DNA of 64,000 bases from Alphaproteobacteria bacterium (GTDB lineage: Bacteria > Pseudomonadota > Alphaproteobacteria > RF32 > CAG-239). The stretch spans positions 10,276 through 74,275 of the forward strand of contig JAHHRI010000001.1 of the NCBI GenBank assembly GCA_020025875.1, given 5' to 3'. The notes beneath the pieces are model-generated. The model made no database searches and was not told where the DNA came from. It worked only from the letters and a program-made list of their open reading frames with translations. The position numbers and the translations under genes were made by a program. Below, one piece after another: positions 17,978 through 26,838 of this stretch; position 1 is the stretch's first letter, and each line of letters begins with the position of its first letter.

Positions 17978-18284
17978 TTTCCCTTCTCCATTCTTCCAAA
18001 CGCCGACAAACATTTTCACCGCCGTTTTTAATCAACAGTTTTTTATAATGAGAAATTTCTCCGCTGACAAGTTCTATTTCCGACTTGGCAATTTTAAGTT
18101 TTTTAGCAACCAACGCAATCAGTTCTTTGTTGGCGCGTCCTTTTTCCGGCGGACTAACCACCGCGATTTTCAGATATTCCTCATTTTTTTCATTGCGAAA
18201 AATTCCTTTAATGCCGGTTCCTGACGCATTTGGCGACAGCCTCACCCGCAAAACCGTTCCCTTGTCCGTTTCTTCCGCAAACAT
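17958..18284 (-). CDS. yggU: DUF167/YggU family protein
   Basis: A 108-residue cytoplasmic protein of the DUF167 (YggU) family. It has VRLSPNASGTGIKGIF, LKIAVVSPPEKGRANKELIA and LVSGEISHYKKLLI, the conserved core of the fold. The function of the family is not established. It lies between yggT and folD, and the yggT-yggU pairing is common in proteobacteria. A terminator-like hairpin lies immediately upstream, only about 16 bases before its start, with GGAGCAGAG as ribosome site. A C-terminal extension RRLEEWRRENDSND overlaps the folD start. Confidence 0.9.
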   Translation of the reverse strand: MFAEETDKGTVLRVRLSPNASGTGIKGIFRNEKNEEYLKIAVVSPPEKGRANKELIALVAKKLKIAKSEIELVSGEISHYKKLLIKNGGENVCRRLEEWRRENDSNDY

Positions 18285-18304
18285 CTCTGCTCCGCATTTT
18301 AAAA

Positions 18305-18338
18305 AATCAATCGGGCGGTCTGTGCCGCCCGATTGATT
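18305..18338 (-). terminator. 14-bp hairpin with T-run between yggT and yggU
   Basis: AATCAATCGGGCGG (18305-18318), loop TCTGTG, CCGCCCGATTGATT (18325-18338). Read on the minus strand it ends in T6 and lies after the yggT stop and directly before the yggU ribosome site. It is a terminator by structure, but its position would cut or attenuate the yggT-yggU-folD operon. Confidence 0.8.
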
Positions 18339-18352
18339 GTTACCCTCATTTT

Positions 18353-18655
18353 CTACGACATCAGCATCAGATCAAGCCGATAAATAAAACGCCCCAAAAA
18401 CAACAAAGCCAACAGCAATATAAACGGCGAAAAGTCAAAACCGGAAACCGCCGGAATTTTCTCCGAAATTTTCTTATAAACCGGTGCGGTTGCTTTGGTT
18501 AACAATTCGCCAATTTTGACAACATATGTATTTTTGACGTCAACAATACCGAAACGAACCAACCAATGCAGAGCCACATCTGCCAGAACAACGGTAATAT
18601 AGATATTGACCACAACGCCCAACATCCACACAAATGGTTCCAATAAAGCAGCCAT
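18353..18655 (-). CDS. yggT: YggT family membrane protein
   Basis: About 100 residues of the YggT (CCB3/YlmG) family of small inner-membrane proteins linked to osmotic tolerance and, in other lineages, to division or cofactor insertion in membranes. Two membrane segments flank a loop with the family motif TKATAPVYKKISEKIP. ATG 18655 was chosen because AAGGAG lies 7 bases upstream; the frame extends six codons further. It heads a possible yggT-yggU-folD unit broken by a terminator-like hairpin. Confidence 0.88.
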   Translation of the reverse strand: MAALLEPFVWMLGVVVNIYITVVLADVALHWLVRFGIVDVKNTYVVKIGELLTKATAPVYKKISEKIPAVSGFDFSPFILLLALLFLGRFIYRLDLMLMS

Positions 18656-18732
18656 GAAAAAACTCCTTATCATTAAAACATAATCATTTTCAGTTTCAAC
18701 TTATACATATTTCACCCGTTTGTCCAGCATTT

Positions 18733-19845
18733 TTAAGCGTTTTGCATCTGCGATGCCAGCTTGGTGTAATAAGTGCTGTCAAAGGCTCTTGACCGATCCA
18801 TCGAATAGCTGAGCGGACGTGTTTTAAGCGGCGGACGCCGTCCGCTTAAACGAGCAATATGCTCACGGACATCTTCCGTTGTTTCCGTCATCTGTTGTTC
18901 GGGGACAGCCCGTTCCATAAAATCTTCCGCCACGCTGCGTTCATAAGCCTGCATCCGATCATCGTCCCAATGGAACAAAACTTCCTCTTTCAGCAAATCA
19001 TCGAAGCGAAACGTCGGTTCGAACTGATCACCGATTTCGTTCTGATAAAGCATTTCCTGTTCGTCGTCACGGCGCAATTTATCATTTTCGTACATACCGT
19101 AAAAATCGTCATAATCGTCGTCCAAATCATCGTCGTCGCCATGATACACTTTTAATTTTTGCAACATATTTTTTGGCATATTCCATTGTGGCTGACGCTT
19201 CATAAATTCGCGCATGGCTGCCACATAGACCACGGCCTTTTTATAGTCGTTTTCTTTTTTCTTAATGTCCACTTCCTGCGGCTTGTCTTTTTTATTGGCG
19301 GTGCTTTCCTTAATGCCGCTTCTGATCTGGCGTAGTTTGACCAATTTGTTGTATAGGGCGGCATAGTGTTTTTTGGCTTCGGGGAAAGCGCAGTTTTGAA
19401 ACAAACCGAGACAAGTCAAAATTTCCGCCTCGCGAGAATAGGAATCGTCCAGCCACTCGTTTCGTTCTTCCAAATCGTCGTCCGACACAAAACCGTCGTT
19501 CATATGCTGCATAATTTCTGCGGATTCGGTAAACCAGCTGAAATATTCCTGCTCCGATGACGTTTCCGAACCGAGAGATTCTATCGTCATGGCAATTTGG
19601 AACTGCAAATCGGCAACCGGCACTTCCTTATTGCCGATTTTGATACTCGATTTTTTGGGCGCAAGCACCAATTCTCGCGTCACTCTTTCGGATTCCTGCC
19701 GATCAATATCCGGATATTCCTGCTGGACCGCGCGCATGATAATATTTTTGGAGCTGTCCAATTTGTCTTGACGATTCATCTGCATATAGCGCAGTCGTTC
19801 CAAACGCTCCTGCCTCAATTTTCGTTTATTTTCCGATTCGTCCAT
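18733..19845 (-). CDS. acidic hypothetical protein downstream of TerB
   Basis: A 370-residue, strongly charged cytoplasmic protein of no recognised family. It begins with a basic helical segment (KRKLRQERLERLRYMQ), has a predicted helical middle and an Asp-rich stretch (DDDDLDDDYDDFYG near residue 235-248), and ends in RRPPLKTRPLSYSMDRSR. There is no signal peptide or membrane segment. It lies 24 bases after the TerB-like gene with AGGAG as ribosome site, so the two are probably one transcript. The function is unknown; the acidic run could bind divalent metal or a basic partner, but that is only a guess. Confidence 0.7.
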   Translation of the reverse strand: MDESENKRKLRQERLERLRYMQMNRQDKLDSSKNIIMRAVQQEYPDIDRQESERVTRELVLAPKKSSIKIGNKEVPVADLQFQIAMTIESLGSETSSEQEYFSWFTESAEIMQHMNDGFVSDDDLEERNEWLDDSYSREAEILTCLGLFQNCAFPEAKKHYAALYNKLVKLRQIRSGIKESTANKKDKPQEVDIKKKENDYKKAVVYVAAMREFMKRQPQWNMPKNMLQKLKVYHGDDDDLDDDYDDFYGMYENDKLRRDDEQEMLYQNEIGDQFEPTFRFDDLLKEEVLFHWDDDRMQAYERSVAEDFMERAVPEQQMTETTEDVREHIARLSGRRPPLKTRPLSYSMDRSRAFDSTYYTKLASQMQNA

Positions 19846-19869
19846 GATAAAATCTCCTGTAATGATAAA

Positions 19870-20307
19870 TCAGTTTCTGACTTCCTCAAAAATAATTTTT
19901 GCTTCTTCCGCCAGAATAATTTTATCAATAACCCAGTTGCTGATTTGTTCAATTTTATCCAGTTCAACACCCATCGCCTGCCCGACACGGCCGATAAACA
20001 AAGTTTCTTTATCGGTAAGCACATCGTCGGCATGCGCCAGAATGCACAGTTCTTTAATCAGTTCGAGTGCCACTCTGCGGCTTTTGATTTTTTTTAGATT
20101 TTCAACAATGACATCTCCATCGTCGGGAGCCAGAACCTCGCCAATTCTGTTTTCCGAAATTTGGTAAGTTTTCGCCAAATTTTTCACAAAACGTCTTTCG
20201 TTCTCGTCAAAAGAACCGTCGGCACAAGCCAATCTGGTAAAAGCCTTGAGATAGGCGACTCTGCTGTCTTCATCCATTTTCAGTATTTCTTCCAAGTGCG
20301 GATCCAT
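19870..20307 (-). CDS. TerB-like helical protein
   Basis: A 145-residue all-helical protein resembling the TerB/DjlA N-terminal domain. LKAFTRLACADGSFDENERR near residues 20-39 and CILAHADDVLTDKETLFI near 88-105 form the two TerB half-motifs with acidic residues after Ala-Asp, which in TerB proteins are metal-associated. TerB was named for tellurite resistance but has wider envelope-stress roles. It probably forms an operon with the acidic protein at 18733 and is divergent from miaB. Confidence 0.8.
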   Translation of the reverse strand: MDPHLEEILKMDEDSRVAYLKAFTRLACADGSFDENERRFVKNLAKTYQISENRIGEVLAPDDGDVIVENLKKIKSRRVALELIKELCILAHADDVLTDKETLFIGRVGQAMGVELDKIEQISNWVIDKIILAEEAKIIFEEVRN

Positions 20308-20506
20308 AAGAACTCTCCTACAAATGTTAAACAGTGTTATCTATCGGTATGATAACAAAGACAAAAATGAATATCAACAAAAATCATTTTCCGATCTTTG
20401 GCAAAACATATCCTATCCTTCCCGATCATGGGACAAAAAACATTTGAAAATCGCCGCATTTAAGAATAATATGCAAACAATTAACAATTAACGGAACAAA
20501 AATAAA

Positions 20507-21844
20507 GTGAAATACCACATCAAAACTTTTGGCTGCCAAATGAATGTTTACGATTCTCAGCGCATTGCCCACATTTTACAAAACATGGGACACACTCCGG
20601 CAACCTCTCTCGCCGAGGCAGACCTCATCATCTTCAACACTTGCCACATCCGCGAAAAAGCGGCGGAAAAACTTTTTTCCGACCTCGGACGCATCAACCT
20701 GATCAAAGAAGAACGCAAAGCCGCTGGACTGGAAACAATTATCGGCGTCGTTGGCTGCGTTGTACAGGCGGAAGACGAGGAAATTGCCCGACGGGCGCCG
20801 TTTGTCAATTTTGCCACCGGACCGCTCACCTATTATCGCATCCCTGAAATTTTGCAAAAAATCGCCCGCGATAAAAACCTTTGCATTATCGATACCGAAT
20901 TTGCCGCCGACAGCAAATTCGACCATTTGCCGGAAAACCTCTCCGAAGGTGTCTGCTCTTATCTGGCCATTCAGGAAGGTTGCAACAACTTTTGCACCTA
21001 CTGCATTGTTCCCTACACCCGCGGAGTGGAAACATCTCGCCCGATCGAAGACGTTTTAAAAGAAGCCCGCCGACTGGTAGAAACCGGCACGCTCGAAATT
21101 AATCTGCTCGGGCAAAATGTGAATTCTTATCACGGCGAAGATGCCAGCGGTAAAGAACGCAACCTCGCCTATCTGCTGCACCGATTGGCAGAAATCGACG
21201 GTTTGGAGCGCATTCGCTACACCACCTCCTACCCTGCCGATGTCAATGACGAACTCATTGCCTGCCATCGGGACATCAAAAAGCTGATGCCATACCTGCA
21301 TTTGCCGCTGCAATCGGGCTCTGACAAAATTTTAAAGGCAATGAACCGCCGCCACAGCGCCGGTCAATATCTCGAAACCGTCCGCAAACTAAAAGAAGCC
21401 GCGCCCGAACTCGGCCTTTCTTCCGACTTCATTGTCGGCTTCCCCGGAGAAACCGACGAAGACTTCGCCGCAACTTTGGAGATGGTTGACAAAGTCGGCT
21501 ACATTCAGGCCTATTCGTTCAAATACAGCCGGCGCGCCGGAACCCCCGCCGCGGTTTATCCCGCTCAGGTGCCGGAAAAGGTCAAGGCCGAGCGTTTAAA
21601 CATTTTGCAAGACAAATTATTTTCTCGGCAGTTAAACTTTAATAAAGAATGTATCGGTAAAATTATGCCGGTACTGTTTGAGAGTAGAGGTAAAAAGAAA
21701 GGTCAAATGTTCGGACGCACACCATATATGCAAAACCTGCATGCACAGGCACCGGCAGAAAGCCTCAACCGAATCTTGCCGGTACGCATTACCGATGCAA
21801 CCGTCAACTCTTTAAGCGGATCAATTATACAACAACAAAAATAA
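20507..21844 (+). CDS. miaB: tRNA-2-methylthio-N6-dimethylallyladenosine synthase
   Basis: A radical-SAM methylthiotransferase that adds the 2-methylthio group to i6A37 in tRNAs reading U-starting codons. It has 445 residues. The N-terminal UPF0004 domain begins TFGCQMNVYDS with cluster cysteines at about residues 10, 46 and 84, and the radical-SAM CxxxCxxC lies in CNNFCTYCIVPYTRG near 158-172. The TRAM domain ends the protein. The start is GTG at 20507. It opens the miaB-phoH-ybeY-lnt cluster, and phoH follows after 9 bases. Confidence 0.95.
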   Translation: MKYHIKTFGCQMNVYDSQRIAHILQNMGHTPATSLAEADLIIFNTCHIREKAAEKLFSDLGRINLIKEERKAAGLETIIGVVGCVVQAEDEEIARRAPFVNFATGPLTYYRIPEILQKIARDKNLCIIDTEFAADSKFDHLPENLSEGVCSYLAIQEGCNNFCTYCIVPYTRGVETSRPIEDVLKEARRLVETGTLEINLLGQNVNSYHGEDASGKERNLAYLLHRLAEIDGLERIRYTTSYPADVNDELIACHRDIKKLMPYLHLPLQSGSDKILKAMNRRHSAGQYLETVRKLKEAAPELGLSSDFIVGFPGETDEDFAATLEMVDKVGYIQAYSFKYSRRAGTPAAVYPAQVPEKVKAERLNILQDKLFSRQLNFNKECIGKIMPVLFESRGKKKGQMFGRTPYMQNLHAQAPAESLNRILPVRITDATVNSLSGSIIQQQK

Positions 21845-21853
21845 GGTGCAATT

Positions 21854-22834
21854 ATGGCAGAAATTGAATTTGAACTTTTTAACAACCAACTTGTTCAACA
21901 ATTAGTCGGTTCGCAAGACAGCAATCTGAAAATCATAGAAAAAGCGCTGACCGTGGAAATTGCCACTTTTGGCAACCAAATCCGTATCAGCGGCAGCGAC
22001 GAAGCGGTACAACAGGCCAAATCGGCAATCGACGCTCTTTATTCCAAAGTCAGCCGCGGCATTGCCGTCAGTGATCAGGAAGTGATGGCTGCCGTACGTA
22101 TCAGCAGCGCGGAACCAAGCAGCAAACCGCGGATCAATATTGACGACATTGTCCTTAAAACCAAAAAACGCCATATCTATCCCCGCTCCGCCACCCAAGC
22201 CGAATATATCGTCGAGATGATGAACAACGAGTTGGTTTTTGGGTTAGGCCCTGCCGGCACGGGTAAAACTTATCTGGCTGTCGCGCTGGCGGTTACCATG
22301 ATGCTCGAAGGTACGATCGACAAAATCATTCTCTCCCGTCCGGCCGTTGAAGCCGGCGAAAACTTGGGTTTTCTGCCCGGTGATTTGAAAGACAAAGTCG
22401 ACCCCTATTTGCGCCCGCTTTACGATGCTTTGTACGAAATGCTGCCGGCCGAACAGGTTGACAAAAAACTTGCCGCCGGCGAAATAGAAATTGCGCCGCT
22501 GGCTTTCATGCGCGGACGTACGCTGTCAAACGCTTTTGTTATTCTTGACGAAGCTCAAAACACCACTCCCATGCAGATGAAAATGTTTCTTACGCGTTTG
22601 GGCGAAAATTCGCGCATGGTTGTCAACGGCGACTTAAGTCAGGTAGACTTGCCGCGCGGGGTGGTTTCCGGTCTGCGCGATGCACTCGGCACTTTGCGCG
22701 GGGTCAGCGGCATCAGTTCGGTTACTTTCAGTGCCGCCGACGTCGTCCGTCACGGTCTGGTTGCCAAAATCGTCCGTGCTTACGAACAAAAATATCATCA
22801 GGAAGAAACGACAAATGATGAAAACAACGCTTAA
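21854..22834 (+). CDS. phoH: PhoH-like ATPase
   Basis: A 326-residue P-loop ATPase of the PhoH/YbeZ family, implicated in RNA metabolism together with YbeY. An N-terminal KH-like part is followed by Walker A GPAGTGKTYLAVALAV near 131-146, ILSRPAVEAGENLGFLPGD, Walker B VILDEAQNTTP near 228-238 and NGDLSQVDLP. AAGGTG precedes the ATG. Its end overlaps the ybeY start by 20 bases, so the two are translationally coupled, as often seen. Confidence 0.95.
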   Translation: MAEIEFELFNNQLVQQLVGSQDSNLKIIEKALTVEIATFGNQIRISGSDEAVQQAKSAIDALYSKVSRGIAVSDQEVMAAVRISSAEPSSKPRINIDDIVLKTKKRHIYPRSATQAEYIVEMMNNELVFGLGPAGTGKTYLAVALAVTMMLEGTIDKIILSRPAVEAGENLGFLPGDLKDKVDPYLRPLYDALYEMLPAEQVDKKLAAGEIEIAPLAFMRGRTLSNAFVILDEAQNTTPMQMKMFLTRLGENSRMVVNGDLSQVDLPRGVVSGLRDALGTLRGVSGISSVTFSAADVVRHGLVAKIVRAYEQKYHQEETTNDENNA

Positions 22835-23327
22835 CCTCAACCTCGGCGACAACAACTGGAATGACGGGCTGCCCGATGCGGCAGCCCTGTCGGCAAAGAT
22901 TTTCCAAACGGTTATAGAGCGGCTGGATCCGAAGTTTTTGCAAAACAAAAAAGATATTTCTCTCAATCTGGAGCTAAGCAACGACAACGCCATACAAACA
23001 CTCAACCGCCAATTTCGCCATCTTGACAAACCAACCAACGTGTTGTCTTTCGCCAACATTGATGATGACGATTTCTTCAATACCCTGCCCGAAATGTCGG
23101 AAGTCGAACTCGGCGACATCATCATTGCTTACGAAACCATATCTGCCCAAAGCAAAGATCAAGAGATCGACTTTCGAGCGCACTATATCCACATTCTGGT
23201 TCACGGGATTCTTCATCTGCTGGGCTACGATCATCAGGAAGAAGAAGAACAAAAGGAAATGGAGGCCTTGGAAACGATGTTGTTGGCAGAGATGGGCATT
23301 GCCGATCCGTATGCCCAAGACGAATAA
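22815..23327 (+). CDS. ybeY: endoribonuclease YbeY
   Basis: A 170-residue zinc metalloenzyme for 16S rRNA 3'-end maturation and ribosome quality control. The diagnostic motif HGILHLLGYDHQ (H-x3-H-x5-H) lies near residue 130-141, and NRQFRHLDKPTNVLSF precedes it. The frame is open upstream, but AGGAAG lies 9 bases before ATG 22815, giving the usual length and a 20-base overlap with phoH. A second ATG follows at once. In many alphaproteobacteria a HlyC/CorC gene comes next; here lnt follows directly. Confidence 0.95.
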   Translation: MMKTTLNLNLGDNNWNDGLPDAAALSAKIFQTVIERLDPKFLQNKKDISLNLELSNDNAIQTLNRQFRHLDKPTNVLSFANIDDDDFFNTLPEMSEVELGDIIIAYETISAQSKDQEIDFRAHYIHILVHGILHLLGYDHQEEEEQKEMEALETMLLAEMGIADPYAQDE

Positions 23328-23425
23328 TTTTTTTGTTCCGCATTTTTCAGGACGCGCCTTGTAACAGTCGCCGACGAAGAACACTCCTCTTTTGATACAA
23401 ACCACCAACTTTTGGCAAAAAATTC

Positions 23426-24961
23426 ATGCATTGGCTCAATAATACAAAACAATTCTTTGAAAAATTTTCAAAATCTGCGGCGCTGATATTGGGCGGATTG
23501 TCAACAGCCGCGTTGCCGCCATATTATTTTTTACCGTTGTTGGTGTTTGCGTTTGCCGGTCTTATGTTTCTGCTGCTGACCAGCCCGTCGCCGAAAAAAG
23601 CCTTTGCCCTCGGCTACTGGTTCGGCTTCGGCCATTTTGCCTGCGGTCTGTTTTGGATTAACCATGCTCTGATGACGGATCTGCCGCGTTTAGGCTGGCT
23701 GATTCCCTTCTGTTTGGCGGGCAGCGGCGGTTTTTTCGGTCTGTTTACGGCTTTCCCCGCTCTGTTTTGCCGCTTTTTCAGCGGCGTTTGGTCAAAGCTG
23801 CTTGCTTTTGCCGCCGCTTGGACTTTTTTTGAATGGATCCGTAGTTTTATCTTCAGCGGTTTTCCGTGGAATCTGTTGGGCACGGTTTGGGCATTCAGCG
23901 ACAACGCCATTCAGGCGGCTTCCGTGTTTGGCACTTACGGGCTTTCGCTTCTGACCGTTGTTGCCGCCGGCGCTTGGGGGATTCCTCTGTTTCGTCCCGA
24001 ACGAAAAAATCTGCTTGCCGCCTTCCTTGTTTCTTTGTTGCTGCCGGCATTGTTGTTTACCTACGGCAGCTTGCGCCTTAATCGCCATGCCCGTGAAACT
24101 TTCTCCGACATCAATATCAGAATCGTCCAACCTGCCATTCCTCAACAACTCAAATGGCACAAAGAAATGCTGGAGAACAATCTGCAAGCTTACATAGAAG
24201 CCTCTATCCGCAACATACCTTCGCAAACAAACATGGTCATCTGGGGAGAAACCGCCAATCCCTTTGTGCTTAGCCTGCAGCCCCAATATCTTGATTGGCT
24301 TTTGCAAGCGGTGCCGACTGACGGCTACCTGATCACCGGTGCGCTCGACTATCTTTACGATGGCAACAAATGGCGTCCGGTCAATGCCATGCAGGCGCTG
24401 GACAGAAAAGGTGTTGCCGCCTCCTACAGCAAATCTCATCTGGTTCCTTTCGGCGAATATATACCTTTGCGCTCATATCTGCCGGCAAGCCTAAAGCCGG
24501 TGACCAACGTCATTGCCGACTTTATCTCCGGCACCGGTCCTGCCACCGTTTCTTTGCCGCAAATACCGCCGTTTGGCACGCTGATCTGCTACGAAATTAT
24601 TTTTCCTGCCGCCGTTACCGATCCGCAACAACGCCCCGAATGGCTGATCAATCTGACCAACGATGGTTGGTATGGCGACAGCGCCGGCCCGCATCAACAC
24701 TTGATTGCCGCCCGTATGCGCGCGGTGGAAGAAGGGTTGACCATCGTGCGTGCCGCCAATTCAGGCATCAGCGCCCTCATTTCCAAAACGGGGGTGGTTC
24801 TTCGCTCTTTGCCGCTGAACGTTTCCGGCACGCTCGATTTTGCCCTGCCCGAAAAACTGTCCGTCCCAACCCCCTACTCCCGATACCATAATCTGACGGT
24901 TATGCTGCTTTGCCTGTTTGCTCTCACAACGGCTTTCTGGCTGTCGAAACATTCGCTATGA
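23426..24961 (+). CDS. lnt: apolipoprotein N-acyltransferase
   Basis: A 511-residue inner-membrane enzyme that adds the third acyl chain to the N-terminal cysteine of lipoproteins. Six to eight N-terminal membrane segments (about 15-215) are followed by a periplasmic nitrilase domain. The catalytic triad is visible: Glu in VIWGETANP near 273, Lys in SKSHLVPFGEYIP near 335 and Cys in GTLICYEIIF near 388. A final membrane helix lies near 490-508. The gene follows ybeY by about 100 bases. Confidence 0.95.
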   Translation: MHWLNNTKQFFEKFSKSAALILGGLSTAALPPYYFLPLLVFAFAGLMFLLLTSPSPKKAFALGYWFGFGHFACGLFWINHALMTDLPRLGWLIPFCLAGSGGFFGLFTAFPALFCRFFSGVWSKLLAFAAAWTFFEWIRSFIFSGFPWNLLGTVWAFSDNAIQAASVFGTYGLSLLTVVAAGAWGIPLFRPERKNLLAAFLVSLLLPALLFTYGSLRLNRHARETFSDINIRIVQPAIPQQLKWHKEMLENNLQAYIEASIRNIPSQTNMVIWGETANPFVLSLQPQYLDWLLQAVPTDGYLITGALDYLYDGNKWRPVNAMQALDRKGVAASYSKSHLVPFGEYIPLRSYLPASLKPVTNVIADFISGTGPATVSLPQIPPFGTLICYEIIFPAAVTDPQQRPEWLINLTNDGWYGDSAGPHQHLIAARMRAVEEGLTIVRAANSGISALISKTGVVLRSLPLNVSGTLDFALPEKLSVPTPYSRYHNLTVMLLCLFALTTAFWLSKHSL

Positions 24962-25040
24962 AAAACAACACCGCCCCGACAAATCAATTACTTAAAGTTT
25001 TATAAATCAAATTGATATATAAAATATTATATAAAAACCG

Positions 25041-25072
25041 TTGACATCAACCACTAAAAATTGCATTATATA
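25041..25072 (+). promoter_or_regulatory. probable promoter upstream of XRE regulator and metK
   Basis: A consensus -35 TTGACA (25041-25046) in an AT-rich gap, with a less certain -10 (TTATAT or an overlapping hexamer around 25065-25072). It lies about 25 bases before the regulator gene. Confidence 0.5.
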
Positions 25073-25095
25073 AACGTAATTTTGTGGAGAATGAG

Positions 25096-25596
25096 ATGAA
25101 CTTGACTAAATCAAAAAAAACCAGCCGCGGAAGAACGCCCAGCGGACAACCCAACCCGATTGACGTACACGTCGGCAACCGCATTCGTTTGCGCCGGACA
25201 CTGCTAGGCTACTCTCAGGAAAAGCTTGCTTCCATGTTGGGGCTAACTTTTCAACAGGTGCAGAAATACGAACGCGGCAACAACCGTGTCGGTGCCAGTC
25301 GTTTATGGGACATCAGCAAGGTGTTGAATGTGCCGATCAATTTCTTTTATGAAGATATGGATCGTAAAGTGGCTCAGCAAAGCCCGCGTGTTTTCAGCGC
25401 GCAGGAGGGTGTTCTCAGTTTTGAAGAAAACCAAGAAGAAATAGATATGGATCCAATGAAACGACAAGAAACACTGGAACTGGTCAAAGCCTATTACCGC
25501 ATACCCAACCGCAAGGCTGCCAAATATCTCTTTAATTTGATTATTACCATGTCCAAAAGCGGCGGAGATCGCCATCAAATAGGCGACGACGAATAA
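25096..25596 (+). CDS. XRE-family helix-turn-helix regulator
   Basis: About 166 residues. Residues 18-80 form a Cro/C1-type helix-turn-helix: GNRIRLRRTLLGYSQEKLAS, then LGLTFQQVQKYERGNNRV. The C-terminal part is charged and helical (DPMKRQETLELVKAYYRIPN). This regulator sits before metK in many alphaproteobacteria. Its targets are not known from sequence. ATG 25096 is preferred because GGAG lies 7 bases upstream; GTG 25084 is the alternative. A terminator separates it from metK. Confidence 0.88.
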   Translation: MNLTKSKKTSRGRTPSGQPNPIDVHVGNRIRLRRTLLGYSQEKLASMLGLTFQQVQKYERGNNRVGASRLWDISKVLNVPINFFYEDMDRKVAQQSPRVFSAQEGVLSFEENQEEIDMDPMKRQETLELVKAYYRIPNRKAAKYLFNLIITMSKSGGDRHQIGDDE

Positions 25597-25618
25597 TAAA
25601 ATACGCACATATGCTTAA

Positions 25619-25650
25619 AAAAAGCTGGCATTTTTCTGCCGGCTTTTTAT
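25619..25650 (+). terminator. rho-independent terminator after XRE regulator
   Basis: AAAAAGCTGGCA (25619-25630), loop TTTTTC, TGCCGGCTTTTT (25637-25648), one G-T pair, with a T-run. It lies between the regulator and metK and may act as a read-through attenuator. Confidence 0.85.
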
Positions 25651-25695
25651 TATATCAAAAAACAACAACTTTCAACCAACGGGAAACATCAAACT

Positions 25696-26838
25696 ATGAG
25701 CTTTCTTTTTAGCAGCGAGGCCGTTTCTGCCGGACATCCGGACAAAGTCTGCGACCAAATATCAGATACCCTGCTTGATCTTTTTCTGGCGGCAGACCCC
25801 AACGCGCATACCGCCGTTGAAACTTTGGCAACCACCCGTCAGGTGATTATCTCCGGCGAAACACTCAGTTCTTGCCCGCCTTCTGCCGAAAAAATCGAAG
25901 AATCCGTCCGCGCTCTCATTGCAAAAATCGGCTACCATCAATCGGGGTTCGCCCCCCAAAACGTGCAAATCACCAATCTCACGCACTGCCAGTCGGCAGA
26001 CATTGCCCAAGGTATCAAAGATTTTGGCGCCGGCGATCAAGGCATAATGTTCGGCTATGCCAAAAATGAACAAGGCTATGACAACGAATATATGCCTTTG
26101 GGTATTTGGCTGGCCAACAAATTGCTGGCGGAATTGCGGCTTGCGGCGCTACCGGGGCTGGAACCAGACGCCAAATCTCAAATAACCTTGGAATATAACG
26201 ACAAGCGGCAAGCGGTTGCCGTTCGTTCGGTGGTTCTTTCCACCCAACACCACGAAAGCCTTTCTCCGGAAAATCTGCGGGAAATGGTCAAACCGGTGAT
26301 CCGCCAAACAATTCCGCCGATTCTTTTATCGGAACGTACCGAATATCTGATTAATCCGGCAGGACGTTTTGTCATCGGCGGTCCCAACGGCGACTGCGGT
26401 CTAACCGGACGCAAAATCGTTGCCGACACATACGGCGGCTATGCGCCGCACGGAGGCGGTGCTTTTTCAGGCAAAGACCCAAGCAAAGTTGACCGTTCCG
26501 CCGCCTATATGATGCGCTATTTGGCAAAAAATATCGTTGCCGCCGGACTAGCCGACGAATGCCTGCTGCAAATATCCTACGCCATTGGCAAAAAAGATCC
26601 GTTGTCGTTGTTTATCGACTGCCGCGGAACGGCCAAAGTCGACGAAAAAGCCTTGCTGAAGAAAATCCCCGAATTGGTCGATCTCACCCCTCGGGGAATA
26701 ATCAACCGCCTACAGCTCCGCCGCCCCATATACACACCGACTGCCGCCTATGGGCATTTTGGCCGCCAACCGCAGGCCAACGGAGAATTTTCTTGGGAAA
26801 GAACAGATTTATGTAAGGAACTCGCCTCATGTTTTTAG
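25696..26838 (+). CDS. metK: S-adenosylmethionine synthetase
   Basis: A 380-residue enzyme making S-adenosylmethionine from methionine and ATP. Signature GAGDQGIMFGYA lies near residues 115-126 and the second signature, GGGAFSGKDPSKVDRSAAY, near 255-273. The N-terminal FSSEAVSAGHPDKVCDQISD holds the ATP-binding His and Mg-binding Asp. It is slightly shorter than the E. coli enzyme. Its end overlaps the trmB start by 10 bases. The pairing suits methylation, since TrmB uses the product. Confidence 0.95.
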   Translation: MSFLFSSEAVSAGHPDKVCDQISDTLLDLFLAADPNAHTAVETLATTRQVIISGETLSSCPPSAEKIEESVRALIAKIGYHQSGFAPQNVQITNLTHCQSADIAQGIKDFGAGDQGIMFGYAKNEQGYDNEYMPLGIWLANKLLAELRLAALPGLEPDAKSQITLEYNDKRQAVAVRSVVLSTQHHESLSPENLREMVKPVIRQTIPPILLSERTEYLINPAGRFVIGGPNGDCGLTGRKIVADTYGGYAPHGGGAFSGKDPSKVDRSAAYMMRYLAKNIVAAGLADECLLQISYAIGKKDPLSLFIDCRGTAKVDEKALLKKIPELVDLTPRGIINRLQLRRPIYTPTAAYGHFGRQPQANGEFSWERTDLCKELASCF

